From positions 124,001-188,000 of the forward strand of contig JAXLXE010000003.1 in the NCBI GenBank assembly GCA_046328115.1: a stretch of 64,000 bases of DNA. Reading direction: 5' to 3'. The notes beneath the pieces were generated by a model. It worked only from the letters and a program-made list of their open reading frames with translations, searched no databases and was not told the origin of the DNA. This document shows, one piece after another, positions 23,722 through 33,181 of this stretch. Numbering within the stretch: the stretch's first letter is position 1; each line of letters starts with the position of its first letter. The translations under genes and the position numbers were made by a program. The stretch comes from JAXLXE01 sp046328115 (GTDB lineage: Bacteria; Chloroflexota; UBA6077; JACCZL01).

Positions 23722-24936
23722 ATGGTGGATCACGGTAGTTCCCGCGCAACACGTCGCCTGTTTCTCACCCGCCTGGCAGCCGGTGGGCTGGCGCTGACGG
23801 CCATGCCGCTTGCGCTGGCCTGTGGCAGCCAGCCCAGCGCGCCAGCGGGCAAGCCGGCGGAGCCCGCGAAGCCGGCTGACGCGAAGCCCGCGGGTGCGCC
23901 CGCAGCTCCCGCGGCCGCGCCCGCCGCCACCGCTCCGGCAGCCGCGCAATCAGCACCCGCCAGGGCCCAGGCTGGGCCGGATCCGGCGCTGATCGAGGCC
24001 TCCAAGAAGGAGGGCAAGCTCGTCTGGTACAGCCCCGTGGTGGAGGAGGACAAGGTCAAGCACCTCGAGGCCTTCAAGGCCAAGCACCCATGGGTGGACG
24101 TGAAAGAGTACCTTCGCCTGCAGACCGGCAAGCTCTACCCCAAAGTCGTGGAAGAGGTCAGCCAGAACGTCCAGAGCTGCGACGTGCTCACGCTGTCCGA
24201 GATCGCGCTGTCGCTGGACTTCCAGAAGAAGGGCTTCTGGGGCGAATACAAATCCACCGAGAGCGGAGCATTCGACAAGAAGTGGAAGAGCCAGCCGGAA
24301 GGCTTCTGGGTGGGGAACTGGATCAACATCGCCGGCATCGCCTGGAATACCAACCTCGTGAAGCCAGACGAGGCGCCCAAGGGCTGGAAGGACCTGCTCG
24401 ATCCTAAGTGGAAGAAGCAGATCAACATGAAGGACTCCGCCTCCGGTCTCCAGTATGGCCAGTACGCCATGATCGCCAAGCTGTACGGCGAGAGCTTCTG
24501 GGACGAGTTCGCCAAGAATCAGCCGGTTGGCCTGGCCGGCACGGCCCAGCAGTACGAGACGCTCATCAGTGGTGAGTTCAAGCTCAACGGCCTGGCCCAG
24601 CAGTCCACCTGGGTCCAGAAGAAGAAGGCCGGCGCCCCAGTCGAGATCGTGTTCCCGAAGGACGGCATCCCGTTCACGTCGCTCATGCACGGCATCGTGA
24701 AGAACGCGCCGCACCCCGCCACCGCCAGGCTGTTCATCGATTGGCTCCTGGGCCCGGAGGGCTCGGAGGCCATCGCCAAAGTCTCCCAGGACTACGTCAC
24801 GCGTCCAGACGCCCCATCGCCGGACCTGATCCCCAAGTTCTCCGAGCTCAACGTCTGGTTCCCTGAAGACTGGGAGAAGTACGTTGCGGACCAGCCAGCC
24901 TGGCGCGACAAGTGGAACAAGATCACCGGTGTCTAG
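23722..24936 (+). CDS. ABC solute-binding lipoprotein (iron/aminoethylphosphonate type)
   Basis: 404 residues from ATG 23722. The signal has both a Tat motif (TRRLFLTRL) and a lipobox (LALAC), then a Lys/Pro/Ala linker. The binding domain (LIEASKKEGKLVWYSP, GKLYPKVVEEV, GFWVGNWINIAGIAWNTNLV, HPATARLFIDWLLGPEG) is of the family 1 group that includes Fe(III) and 2-aminoethylphosphonate receptors. The Tyr pair expected of true iron binders is not clearly visible. Middle gene of the importer operon. Confidence 0.88.
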   Translation: MVDHGSSRATRRLFLTRLAAGGLALTAMPLALACGSQPSAPAGKPAEPAKPADAKPAGAPAAPAAAPAATAPAAAQSAPARAQAGPDPALIEASKKEGKLVWYSPVVEEDKVKHLEAFKAKHPWVDVKEYLRLQTGKLYPKVVEEVSQNVQSCDVLTLSEIALSLDFQKKGFWGEYKSTESGAFDKKWKSQPEGFWVGNWINIAGIAWNTNLVKPDEAPKGWKDLLDPKWKKQINMKDSASGLQYGQYAMIAKLYGESFWDEFAKNQPVGLAGTAQQYETLISGEFKLNGLAQQSTWVQKKKAGAPVEIVFPKDGIPFTSLMHGIVKNAPHPATARLFIDWLLGPEGSEAIAKVSQDYVTRPDAPSPDLIPKFSELNVWFPEDWEKYVADQPAWRDKWNKITGV

Positions 24937-24954
24937 ACAGAGAGTGACTGTCCC

Positions 24955-24987
24955 ATGATTCGTTCGCTGACCAGATTGCTCGCATGA
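24955..24987 (+). CDS. Ten-residue ORF coupled to the permease start
   Basis: ATG 24955 opens a ten-codon frame, MIRSLTRLLA, whose TGA overlaps the permease ATG (ATGA at 24984-24987). AGAGAG lies upstream at a reasonable distance, while the permease start itself has no ribosome site. It may exist to load ribosomes onto the permease. Too short to be judged by composition. Confidence 0.3.
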   Translation: MIRSLTRLLA

Positions 24988-26726
24988 GCGCCATCGTCGG
25001 TGGCGCGGAGGCGGAAGCCCGTCCGGCCGCGGTCCCCACGCTACCCATCCGGGCCGGGACCGCGCGCGTCGAGCGTGGCGTGCTCGTGGCCGTCGTCCTC
25101 ATCGCCCTCATGCTTGTCGCCTACCCCATGCTGTTCCTGTTCCAGGTCTCCCTCAACGTGGGGCGGCCGGACGCACGGCCAATCGTGGACTACGGCGTGG
25201 CCAACTACGCCAAGATCTTCGATCGCCTGGAATGGTTGGGTAACACGCTGTACATCGCGGTAGTGGGCACGGCGGCAGCGGTGCTCTTCGGGCTGATTCT
25301 GGCGTGGATCATCAACCGCACCAACGTCCCCGGCGCACGAGTCTTCGAGCAGCTCATCATCATGCCCTTTTACATCACGCCGCTCGTCGGGGCGCTCGCC
25401 TGGAGCGCGCTCGCATCCCCCCGCTCGGGGTTCGTGAACAAGCTCTGGCAGAGTCTCACCGGCGTGGACTGGCCGCTGGTAAACGTCAACACCCCCGGCG
25501 GGATCATCTGGGTGATGGCGCTTTACGAGGGCACGGTGGCCTTCATGATCATCTCCGCCGCCATGAAATCCATGGACCCATCGCTGGAGGAGAGCTCGCA
25601 GGTGCTGGGCGCCGGCAAGTTCAGCACCGCGTTCAGGATTACCGCGCCGTTGTTGAAACCAGCCATCCTCGGCGCGGCCGCCTTCGTCTTCGCCGAGATG
25701 GTAGGCTCGTTCGCCGTAGTCGCGATTCTCGGCGCACCCGTCCGGTTCCACGTGGTGACCACCGGCATCTACCTGATGCTGACCGGCAGCCAGCCCAACT
25801 ATCCCGCCGCGGCCGCCATGGGCATCTCGCTATTCGCGTTCACGGGGCTCGCGATCTGGCTATACGGCAAGATGCTGCGGGGGCGCGACTACGCCACGAT
25901 CACCGGCAAGGCGTTTCGGCCGCGAAAGATGGACATGCGGCGCTGGCGACCGGTCTTGTTCGGCATCTGCGCCCTGTACGTGACCCTCTCGGCGATCCTG
26001 CCGATGATCGCGCTGATCCTGGCCTCATTCCTGAAGTTCAACACCACCGTCATCTCAGATATGTCCTGGACCGCGGACAACTACCAGACGGTCTTCTCAA
26101 AAGGCGCCACCGTCTCGGCGCTCCAGAACAGCATGATCGTCTCATTCGGCACCGCCTCCATCGGCGTCGTGTTCATGGGGATCATCGCCTGGTTCATCTA
26201 CCGTTCGCGCGCCAGCGGGCGGGGCATGCTGGAGTACGTGGTGATGTTCCCGCAGGCGGTGCCCCGCATGGTGTTCTCACTGGGCCTGCTCTGGGCGTGG
26301 ATCGTCATGCCCATCGGCATCTATGGCACCCTCTGGCTGCTGCTCCTGGCGTATCTCACCATCTTCTTGCCGCTGGGCGTCCGCTCTATCTCCGGCGTGA
26401 TGCTCCAGCTAGAGCGCAGCGTTGAAGAGTGCGCCCGCGTCTGCGGCGCGAGCTGGGCCACCACGATGCGCACGATCACCCTGCCCTTGATGCGGCCGGG
26501 GATCCTCGCCGCCTGGGTGTTGCTGTTCATCGTCTCGCTCCGCGAGGTAGGAGCCTCGGTGCTGCTGATTTCAGCGCGCACGAAGGTCATCGGCCCGTCC
26601 ATCATCGAAAGCTGGGAGGCCACCGGCACCCAGCTCACCGCCGCCATGGCCATCGTCCAGAGTCTGGTCGTTCTGGGTGCGCTGCTGATCGTCCAGCGGT
26701 TGGTTAGATCTCAGACGGAAACCTGA
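24984..26726 (+). CDS. ABC transporter permease, two fused membrane domains
   Basis: 580 residues with about 12 membrane helices. Two permease halves are joined in one chain. Each has an EAA-type loop for the ATPase: SLEESSQVLGAGKFSTAFRITAP in the first and SVEECARVCGASWATTMRTITLP in the second. Fused permeases of this form are typical of the FbpB/iron-type importers. It completes the ATPase, binding protein, permease operon. No ribosome site stands before the ATG; the overlapping mini-ORF may couple translation. Confidence 0.9.
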   Translation: MSAIVGGAEAEARPAAVPTLPIRAGTARVERGVLVAVVLIALMLVAYPMLFLFQVSLNVGRPDARPIVDYGVANYAKIFDRLEWLGNTLYIAVVGTAAAVLFGLILAWIINRTNVPGARVFEQLIIMPFYITPLVGALAWSALASPRSGFVNKLWQSLTGVDWPLVNVNTPGGIIWVMALYEGTVAFMIISAAMKSMDPSLEESSQVLGAGKFSTAFRITAPLLKPAILGAAAFVFAEMVGSFAVVAILGAPVRFHVVTTGIYLMLTGSQPNYPAAAAMGISLFAFTGLAIWLYGKMLRGRDYATITGKAFRPRKMDMRRWRPVLFGICALYVTLSAILPMIALILASFLKFNTTVISDMSWTADNYQTVFSKGATVSALQNSMIVSFGTASIGVVFMGIIAWFIYRSRASGRGMLEYVVMFPQAVPRMVFSLGLLWAWIVMPIGIYGTLWLLLLAYLTIFLPLGVRSISGVMLQLERSVEECARVCGASWATTMRTITLPLMRPGILAAWVLLFIVSLREVGASVLLISARTKVIGPSIIESWEATGTQLTAAMAIVQSLVVLGALLIVQRLVRSQTET

Positions 26727-26774
26727 AACGGGGCTGTGACGCCCCAATGGTCGTGCACCCAACCGGCCGCCGGC

Positions 26775-26780
26775 CATAAT
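26775..26780 (+). promoter_or_regulatory. -10 element before the methyltransferase gene
   Basis: CATAAT matches TATAAT at five of six bases and lies in the 129-base gap after the importer operon. A weak 5-bp hairpin (GGGGC/GCCCC, 26730-26745) between them may end the operon. Confidence 0.35.
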
Positions 26781-26855
26781 CTGGGCAGCAGTCCAGGTTG
26801 CCACGGGGTGGTGTGGCCGACCAATCGAGCAAGCGTGCCCCAGGGTGGTTGAGGC

Positions 26856-27782
26856 GTGGTAAGTCTTCCGTGGCGCATGGGTCGGGCCATCTTCGGCACG
26901 CCCGTGGTAGTCCAGGCGAACCGCGCACTGGAGGAAGACCTGGGGCGCAAGCCAAGCCGCGCGGAGCTGGGCCGAGAGCTCATGGTCCGCGCCGTCGGTC
27001 GAGCGTTAGGCAGGCCAGAGGCCGGCGACCTGGTGTTCCACTGCAACATCTGCGATCACCCCGCCCACGCGCCGCTCGGGCAATTCACGCGCGAGAAGCC
27101 CACCTGCGGCCACTGCGGCTCAACCGTGCGCTGGCGAGCGATCGTTCACGTGCTCTCTCAGGCACTGTTCGGCCAGGACCTGCGACTGAGCCAGCTTCCA
27201 CGGAGACCGGACCTCGTAGGCCTGGGCCTGACCGACTGGCGTGGCTACGCCGAGCCGCTTTCGCGCCGCTTCAGCTACACCAACACCTACTACCACTGCG
27301 AGCCGCGACTGGACATCCTGGACGTGGAGCCGGCCAGGCGCCACTCCGCCGACTTCCTGATCTCCAGCGAGGTGTTCGAGCACGTGCCGCCCCCCGCCTC
27401 ACGCGCCTTCACCGGCGCGGCGGAGATCCTGAAACCCGGCGGTCTGCTGCTGCTGACCGTCCCGTACGTCACCACGAGTCAGCCCACCATCGAGCACTAC
27501 CCTACGCTGCACTCGTTCCACATCGAGCAGACTGCTGACGGCCCGGTACTGCTCAATACTCGGGTGGATGGCGTGGAGGAGCGATTTGAGAACCCGCTCT
27601 TCCACGACGGACTGGGGCTCACGCTGGAGATGCGCGTCTTCAGCCGAGACTCGCTCACGGCCGAGCTCCTCGCGGCGGGCTTCGAGGACGTGAAGTTTTG
27701 GGATCAGACCTGCCACCCGCACGGGATCGTCTGGCAGGACCAGGCCCATCTGCCCGTCACCGCGCGTCGACCCCGTAGCTGA
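26856..27782 (+). CDS. SAM-dependent methyltransferase with zinc-ribbon insert
   Basis: Up to 308 residues. The start is uncertain: a GTG at 26856 or an ATG at 26877. A four-cysteine zinc ribbon (FHCNICDHP...CGHCGS) at residues 60-90 precedes a class I methyltransferase domain: DWRGYAEPLSRRFSYTN, ILDVEP, then FLISSEVFEHVPPPASRAFTGAAEILKPGGLLLLTVPY. The usual glycine-rich SAM loop is weak, as in methyltransferase-11-like proteins. The substrate is unknown; zinc ribbons in such enzymes often help bind nucleic acid or sugar nucleotide. Its stop is two bases from the stop of the convergent dehydrogenase gene. Confidence 0.7.
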   Translation: MVSLPWRMGRAIFGTPVVVQANRALEEDLGRKPSRAELGRELMVRAVGRALGRPEAGDLVFHCNICDHPAHAPLGQFTREKPTCGHCGSTVRWRAIVHVLSQALFGQDLRLSQLPRRPDLVGLGLTDWRGYAEPLSRRFSYTNTYYHCEPRLDILDVEPARRHSADFLISSEVFEHVPPPASRAFTGAAEILKPGGLLLLTVPYVTTSQPTIEHYPTLHSFHIEQTADGPVLLNTRVDGVEERFENPLFHDGLGLTLEMRVFSRDSLTAELLAAGFEDVKFWDQTCHPHGIVWQDQAHLPVTARRPRS

Positions 27783-27784
27783 TC

Positions 27785-28849
27785 TCAGGGCTGGACGATC
27801 ACCTTGAGCGCGCCCGATGCGCGCTTGTCATCCGCCGCCTCGAACGCCTGCGCGATCTCCGTCAGCGGGAACCGATGGGTGATCAGCGGGCGCGCGTTCA
27901 GGCGACCGGCGGCCAGCATATCGAGCGCGATCTGGAGCTCACGCTCGCCCTCCCAGCTTGCATAGCTGTTGCACCAGCGGAGGTCCACTTCTTTCGCCAT
28001 CGCCGCGCGTGACGGAATCGGTAGATCTCCCCAGAAGGCGCCGATGATGCCCACCCGACCGCCGAACGATGCCGCCTCGATGGACTGCGCCACCGTCTCC
28101 GCCTGCCCACCCACGCTCTCGTAGACCACCGCGCAGCCGGCCCCTCCGGTGAGATCTGCGATCTCCTCGGCCACGCTCGATCCCGCCGTGTTGTTCACCA
28201 CCAGGTCCGCCGCGCCCACGTCAAGAGCGGTTCGCAGCAGTGCGTCTCGGCGGCCAATCATGATCACCGCGCGGGCGCCCGCCGCCCGCGCCACCTGCCC
28301 CATCGTCATGCCAATCGGCCCCGTCCCAACCACGCCCACGTAATCAGACGCGCGGAAGGGCACTCGGTGGATGGCGTGAACTCCGCAGCCGTAGACGTCT
28401 AGCAGCGAAGCCTCGTCAACCGACACGTGGTCCGGCAGCGGGTACACATTCTCCGCCACCACCGTGTCCAGCTCCGAGAAACCCCCACTGAACCGCCGTT
28501 CCCCGTTCCGCACCCCGCGCGTGGGGCAGACGTGGTAGTCACCACGCCGACAAGCCGAACACGCACCGCACCCCACCAGATGCATCGGCTCCACGGCAAC
28601 CCGCTGCCCCACCCCCACGGAGGTGACGCCAGCGCCGAGTGCCACCACGGTGCCGGCAAGCTCATGGCCGCTCCGGCGCGGCCAGGGAATGGCCGAGGGC
28701 GGCATCGGCGCGCCTCGGTACGGGTGAAGGTCAGAGCCGCAGACGCCCGCGGCACCGATCCGTACCAGCACCTCCCCGTCACCGGGCGCGGGATCAGGGA
28801 CATCCTCCACCCGGATGTCCTTGCCGCCGTAGAAGATGGCCGCCCTCAT
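27785..28849 (-). CDS. Zinc-dependent alcohol dehydrogenase (MDR family)
   Basis: 354 residues. Catalytic zinc ligands are Cys in GVCGSD and His-Glu in RSGHELAG; the structural zinc lobe is complete (GCGACSACRRGDYHVC). The Rossmann motif is VVGTGPIGMTMGQVARAAGA and cofactor choice is probably NAD(H). It is like sorbitol, threonine or sugar-alcohol dehydrogenases that oxidise a secondary alcohol. It lies downstream of a serine hydrolase gene on the same strand (12-base gap), possibly one transcript. Confidence 0.88.
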   Translation of the reverse strand: MRAAIFYGGKDIRVEDVPDPAPGDGEVLVRIGAAGVCGSDLHPYRGAPMPPSAIPWPRRSGHELAGTVVALGAGVTSVGVGQRVAVEPMHLVGCGACSACRRGDYHVCPTRGVRNGERRFSGGFSELDTVVAENVYPLPDHVSVDEASLLDVYGCGVHAIHRVPFRASDYVGVVGTGPIGMTMGQVARAAGARAVIMIGRRDALLRTALDVGAADLVVNNTAGSSVAEEIADLTGGAGCAVVYESVGGQAETVAQSIEAASFGGRVGIIGAFWGDLPIPSRAAMAKEVDLRWCNSYASWEGERELQIALDMLAAGRLNARPLITHRFPLTEIAQAFEAADDKRASGALKVIVQP

Positions 28850-28861
28850 CGCGGCCTCAGT

Positions 28862-30142
28862 CTAGCGCCGCCCGGGGGTCGAATACCAGCGCGTGTACTG
28901 ATCGTGCTCGGGCCACTCGTCCACCGACCGTGCCGCCTCGGCAAGCGCCTTCTCCACGGCGTCGCCGAAGCCAACGGTGTCCGCCGGACGCGAGTTGAAC
29001 ACCACCGCCCAGGTGGTGCCCTGCTGCTGGCGAACGAGCAGCGCATAGCTACCCGGCAAGCTTCCTGTGTGCCACAGCGTGGCGCCGCCTCGCACCGGCC
29101 GCACCAGCCAGCCCATTCCGTAGTAGCTCGACGTGTTCTGCCAGATCCGCTCTGGCCGCTCGGTCATCGTCGCCAGCGTCTCGTTCAGCAGCAGCGGCAT
29201 CCCGGCCCGTCCGTCCAGTGCGTCGGCGAACCGGACCAGATCCATGGCGGAGCCCACCCAGCCGCCGTTTGCGGCCATCGCCTCCAGCGCAAACGCGCCG
29301 TAGGGCCGCGCAACCAGGGCCGGTCCGCGGCCCAGAATGTTGCTGGCGAGCCGCGCATCCGGGATGTCGTAGTAGGTAACTTCATCCGACAGACGCTCGT
29401 CGGGCGCCGTCCGTCCCAGCGCCATCCGCGAGATCCCCGCGGGCATCAGCACGTGCTCGCGCACGTAGGCCTGGTACGGCTGGCCGCTGATCCGCTCCAC
29501 GATGAGCCCCAGCAGGCAGTAGCCAAAGTTGGAGTACGCATAGCCGGCGCCCGGTGCAAAGTCCAGCGGGCGCGCCAGCATGAACCGCGCCACCGTCTCG
29601 CATGACGTTGGGAACCGGTCCCCGTACTCCTCCGCCGCCGTCTTGAACCACGGCATGAACAGCGGATCGAAGCTCCGCCCACGATCCCAGCCGCCGGTGT
29701 GCTGGAGCAGCGTCCGCACTGTGGCGCCGGCAAGTCGCGGATCCCTCGCTGACGGATCTGTCGGGATCAGCCGGTCCAGCAGCATGTACGCCGGCGCGTC
29801 CAGGCTCAGCCGCTCCTGCTCCACAAGCTGCATGATCGCGACGGCCGTGATCGGCTTGGACACACTGGCCACGCGAAACAGCGAGTCGGGCTGCACCTGG
29901 CGCCCCGCCGACACGTCTGCCAGGCCGTAGCCGCGCGCCAGTACGAGATGTCCGTTCCGCGAGACGGCGAGCGCAGCCCCGGGGATGGACCAGCGCTCCA
30001 GCAGGCTAGTGACGGCCTCGTCGAATGGCGTGAACTCGGGAACCGCTTCTCCCGAAACCGCGATCTGCGAGCGCACAGCCGGCGCCGACGCATCCATCAC
30101 CAGGGCGACGAGCAGCAGCGCGCAGAGTAGCCGAGCGAGCAT
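28862..30142 (-). CDS. Serine hydrolase, class C beta-lactamase/esterase family
   Basis: 426 residues from ATG 30142, which begins a signal peptide (MLARLLCALLLVALVM, cleavage near VRS). Catalytic SVSK, the YSN motif in YAYSNFGY and the third motif WHTGS are all present. Such proteins act on D-amino-acid peptides, esters or beta-lactams in the periplasm or cell surface. The ten-base gap from the MFS gene suggests one transcript. A longer frame to 30283 overlaps the MFS gene and is unlikely. Confidence 0.87.
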   Translation of the reverse strand: MLARLLCALLLVALVMDASAPAVRSQIAVSGEAVPEFTPFDEAVTSLLERWSIPGAALAVSRNGHLVLARGYGLADVSAGRQVQPDSLFRVASVSKPITAVAIMQLVEQERLSLDAPAYMLLDRLIPTDPSARDPRLAGATVRTLLQHTGGWDRGRSFDPLFMPWFKTAAEEYGDRFPTSCETVARFMLARPLDFAPGAGYAYSNFGYCLLGLIVERISGQPYQAYVREHVLMPAGISRMALGRTAPDERLSDEVTYYDIPDARLASNILGRGPALVARPYGAFALEAMAANGGWVGSAMDLVRFADALDGRAGMPLLLNETLATMTERPERIWQNTSSYYGMGWLVRPVRGGATLWHTGSLPGSYALLVRQQQGTTWAVVFNSRPADTVGFGDAVEKALAEAARSVDEWPEHDQYTRWYSTPGRR

Positions 30143-30152
30143 CGCGAGGCGC

Positions 30153-31412
30153 CTAGAGACGGTTGCGGAGCAGGACCACGGCGATGGATGCAGCGGCCAG
30201 CACGGTCGTGATGGAGCTGAACGCCAGACCAATTCCCACCGCGGCGGCGAGCAAGCCCACCAGAGGCGCGGCCAGGCCACCAAGCTCCTGCGTGATCATG
30301 TGATAGCTGCCCACGATGGTCGCCCGCCGATGGCTCGGCGCGCTCTCCAGCACCAGCGTCTCGGTCACCGCCATGCGCATCGAGGTCGCGATGCCCGCCA
30401 GCCCCAGCGGCACCCAGATCAGCTCATTCGGCACCTGCGTCAGCAGCAGCATGGCCGGGCCCAGCAGACCCACGGCGAACAGGATGACCGCCCGGCGCCC
30501 CATCCGATCGGAGATAAACCCACCCAGGGGAGCACCGGCGATGCCGACGAAGTTGGGGATGCCAAACAGCATCGCCGCCGTGGTGGCGGACATCCCACGC
30601 ACGTCTACGAAGTACAGGGTGGTGAAGGCGAAGATCGCGGCCCACATCATCTGGAACAGAATCGACGCGGTCACCAGCGGGCCGACCGTGCGCAGCACCG
30701 TGCCCACCTCGCGGAAGACCGCCAGTCGGCTAACGCCCGTTGCCTGGTGGGCCGGGTCCCGCGGCGAGAGGTACCACACCGCGACGCCCAGCAGCAGCGG
30801 AGCAATCGCCAGCCACTGGTACGGCGTGCGCCAATCGCCTGAACCCGCCACCAGCCAGGCGGCGATGATGGGCGTGATGAAGAAGCTGAAGTGGCCGCCG
30901 GTGATGTGGAAACCCATGGCGGCTCCGCGCACCTTCGGATCGAAGATGCGCGCCATGATCGCCGCGGCAGGCGCGTGGTAGGTCCCGGCGATCACGCCCA
31001 GCGTGATCAGCAGCGCGAACAACTGCCAGTAGGCCTGCGCAAACGCCAACGCAATGCTGATACCACCCGTCAGCAGGAGGCCCACGGCGATCACCGGCCG
31101 CGACCCGAACCGATCGGCCAGCATCCCAATGGGCGCGTTGGAGATCCCCATACTCATGCTGAACGCCGAGACCAGGAAGCCGGACTGCGCGTAGTTGATG
31201 GCGAACGCATCCCGGATGAAGGGCATCATCGGGTTGAGCAGGCTCGTGATGACGTGGTGCGAGAAGTGCGCCGAGGTGAAGGTGGCCAGGACCGCCTGCC
31301 CGCGAGCGTCGGCCAGTGTGGCCGTCCCGGGCGCGTGCGCCACGGCCTCCGTAGCCGAGCCGGGGAGCGTAGGCGCCAGCACCGCCGGAGCCACGACCTC
31401 TCGAACTGCCAT
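30153..31412 (-). CDS. MFS transporter
   Basis: 419 residues (ATG 31412 after a GTG at 31415; GGAGGC upstream). Twelve hydrophobic segments, with the signature IGMLADRFGSRPVIAVG in the first half and GGFISDRMGRRAVIL in the second. TSLLNPMMPFIRDAFAINYAQSGFLVSAF at the first helices is similar to FosX-like/sugar-phosphate efflux and nitrate carriers, without clear specificity. It leads a possible operon with the serine hydrolase and dehydrogenase. Confidence 0.83.
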   Translation of the reverse strand: MAVREVVAPAVLAPTLPGSATEAVAHAPGTATLADARGQAVLATFTSAHFSHHVITSLLNPMMPFIRDAFAINYAQSGFLVSAFSMSMGISNAPIGMLADRFGSRPVIAVGLLLTGGISIALAFAQAYWQLFALLITLGVIAGTYHAPAAAIMARIFDPKVRGAAMGFHITGGHFSFFITPIIAAWLVAGSGDWRTPYQWLAIAPLLLGVAVWYLSPRDPAHQATGVSRLAVFREVGTVLRTVGPLVTASILFQMMWAAIFAFTTLYFVDVRGMSATTAAMLFGIPNFVGIAGAPLGGFISDRMGRRAVILFAVGLLGPAMLLLTQVPNELIWVPLGLAGIATSMRMAVTETLVLESAPSHRRATIVGSYHMITQELGGLAAPLVGLLAAAVGIGLAFSSITTVLAAASIAVVLLRNRL

Positions 31413-31475
31413 CACGCCTCCCGGATGCCCGCCATCGGGGCCGCTACACGTCTGCTAATCAGTGCGGGGAACGGC

Positions 31476-32528
31476 CTATTGTGCCACAGCAGCCCGGACC
31501 TTCGCGGGCGCACAGGCGCGCATGACCGCCTGGACCGCAGCCACGCCAGGCCGCGCTGAGACTACCCGCACCACCGCCACATCCAGCCCCTTCGACAGGC
31601 GCGCGAACGCCGCGGCCGCGCCATCCGGACGGCCGTGGTATCCCACCAGGCCCAGGAGCTCGCGCGGAAACGCCTCGATGATCTCCGCCTCGCTAGCGCC
31701 CGCGTCCCGCCGCTCCTCCAGCTTCGTGAGCGCCGCGTCAAAGCCCATCTGCGCAAAGTGGCCGCGATAACCCAGGTGCTTGGGCACGCCCGGCCGCGCC
31801 AGCGCGTAGCCCATCAGCGCCTTCGTGTACGACCGGCGCGCCACGTCCTCGTCCTCATCCACACAGATCCGGATGTACTCGTGCACCGTCACCTCGCTGG
31901 GGTCGCGCCCGGCCTTCGCCGCGCCCTCTGCCACCCGCTCGCGGCTCCAGGCGATCTTCTCCGGATTGCACCAGTTCAGCCCCACGCCGTCCGCAAGCTC
32001 CCCGCCCAGACGGACCATCTGCTCTCCGAGCGCCCCCAGGTACACCGGAACGCTAGGCGGCGTGAAGTTGAGCTGCGCACCGTCGTAGTTGATGGCGCGC
32101 CCGGAGAACGACACCTTCTCGCCCCTCAGCAGTCCGCGCAGCACGGTCAGGTACTCACGCATGAGGCCGATGGCGGGCCAGGCTGGATTTCCATACACCT
32201 GCCGCGAGCGTGGATCCTGGATGGAGCCGCTCCCCACGCCCAACACGAACCGCCCCCCACTCATCCTACCGATGGTGCCAGCCACAGCCGCGAGCGAGAT
32301 CGGCGTCCACAACGGTACGGGCACCACCGAGATCCCCGTGCGGATGCCACCGTCCACCAGGTCGGACGTGACCGTGGACCAGAAACCGCAGATCTGGAAC
32401 GCATCGGGGTTGATTCCAGACGGGGTCCAGGCGCTCTCGTAGCCAAGCTGCACCGCTTCCCGCATGACGGCGCGGTATTCCGGGAACGTCAGCCCCTGCC
32501 CCTGGTCTACGCCGATGCCGATCTGCAT
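31476..32528 (-). CDS. LLM-class flavin-dependent oxidoreductase
   Basis: 350 residues with the luciferase-like barrel: QIGIGVDQGQGLTFPEYRAVMREAVQLGYESAWTPS, SGGRFVLGVGSGS, VPVYLGALGEQMVRLGGELADGV. The LGALGEQM segment and overall pattern resemble F420-dependent methylene-H4MPT reductase-like proteins, so the cofactor may be F420 rather than FMN; the sequence alone does not decide. AGGAGG lies right before ATG 32528, and TATGAT upstream gives a plausible promoter. Stands alone. Confidence 0.87.
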   Translation of the reverse strand: MQIGIGVDQGQGLTFPEYRAVMREAVQLGYESAWTPSGINPDAFQICGFWSTVTSDLVDGGIRTGISVVPVPLWTPISLAAVAGTIGRMSGGRFVLGVGSGSIQDPRSRQVYGNPAWPAIGLMREYLTVLRGLLRGEKVSFSGRAINYDGAQLNFTPPSVPVYLGALGEQMVRLGGELADGVGLNWCNPEKIAWSRERVAEGAAKAGRDPSEVTVHEYIRICVDEDEDVARRSYTKALMGYALARPGVPKHLGYRGHFAQMGFDAALTKLEERRDAGASEAEIIEAFPRELLGLVGYHGRPDGAAAAFARLSKGLDVAVVRVVSARPGVAAVQAVMRACAPAKVRAAVAQ

Positions 32529-32558
32529 GATCCGATCCCTCCTGCCTGCTGGGCGCGG

Positions 32559-32564
32559 ATCATA
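32559..32564 (-). promoter_or_regulatory. -10 element of the LLM gene
   Basis: TATGAT on the minus strand (GTGCTATGATCC), 30 bases before the ATG at 32528, with AGGAGG between. Confidence 0.45.
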
Positions 32565-32616
32565 GCACCGAGCACCGTCACCACCTGAGCCGATCTTGGC
32601 GGCGGCCGACCGAGGA

Positions 32617-33120
32617 TTACCGACCGGCCAGATGTTCCGCTAGCCGGTCAAACGTGCCGCCATAGCCTTCAGCCATCGACGGCCGCAGACCGTCGAAGTA
32701 CCTGCGCTCGTCAGGAAGCGCGCCGAACGGCCGAGCTCGCAGCGTGAGGATGGTCCCACCGTTCTGCTCGCGAAAGTCCACCGCGTTTTCGATCTCCAGC
32801 GGACACCGATCGTCAAACGGCGCGCGGGCGATGCCGCCGTGCTCGTTCGCGAATGCGTTCAGCCACACGACCCGCGACATGGGCACGATCTCCCGGTAGT
32901 TGAACCGACCCCACATAGCGGGCGCACCGTCGAATCGCATGGCGTAGTGCACCAGCCCACCAGGCCGGAACTCGAAGCGGAGGATCTCAACCGTGCATCC
33001 GGCCGGCCCCCACCACGCCGCGAGGCGCTCCCGCGTGCTCCACGCAGCCCAAACGTCGGCCAACGGCCAATCGTACTTTCGGACGATTTCGAATGCGGTT
33101 GAGTCAGGTTGATCCGGCAT
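32617..33120 (-). CDS. SRPBCC (AHSA1-like) protein, second copy
   Basis: 167 residues from ATG 33120 (GGAG upstream). FEIVRKYDWPLADVWAAWSTRERLAAWWGPAGCTVEILRFEFRPGG is typical of the AHSA1/START-like ligand-binding family often placed beside an ArsR regulator. It is about two-thirds identical by eye to the protein encoded just upstream (33182) and has the same length, so this is a tandem duplication. Such proteins bind hydrophobic small molecules; ligand unknown. The gap between the copies is 61 bases. Confidence 0.85.
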   Translation of the reverse strand: MPDQPDSTAFEIVRKYDWPLADVWAAWSTRERLAAWWGPAGCTVEILRFEFRPGGLVHYAMRFDGAPAMWGRFNYREIVPMSRVVWLNAFANEHGGIARAPFDDRCPLEIENAVDFREQNGGTILTLRARPFGALPDERRYFDGLRPSMAEGYGGTFDRLAEHLAGR

Positions 33121-33181
33121 CGTGAGCTCCATCGAATGTGCGTACCAGGTCGCTTCCGCGGTTGCTTTTGCGAACGTCTGT

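Noticed and set aside
26704..27049. Minus-strand frames upstream of the methyltransferase gene
   Set aside because: No ribosome site, no recognisable motif, and they overlap the promoter and the real gene.
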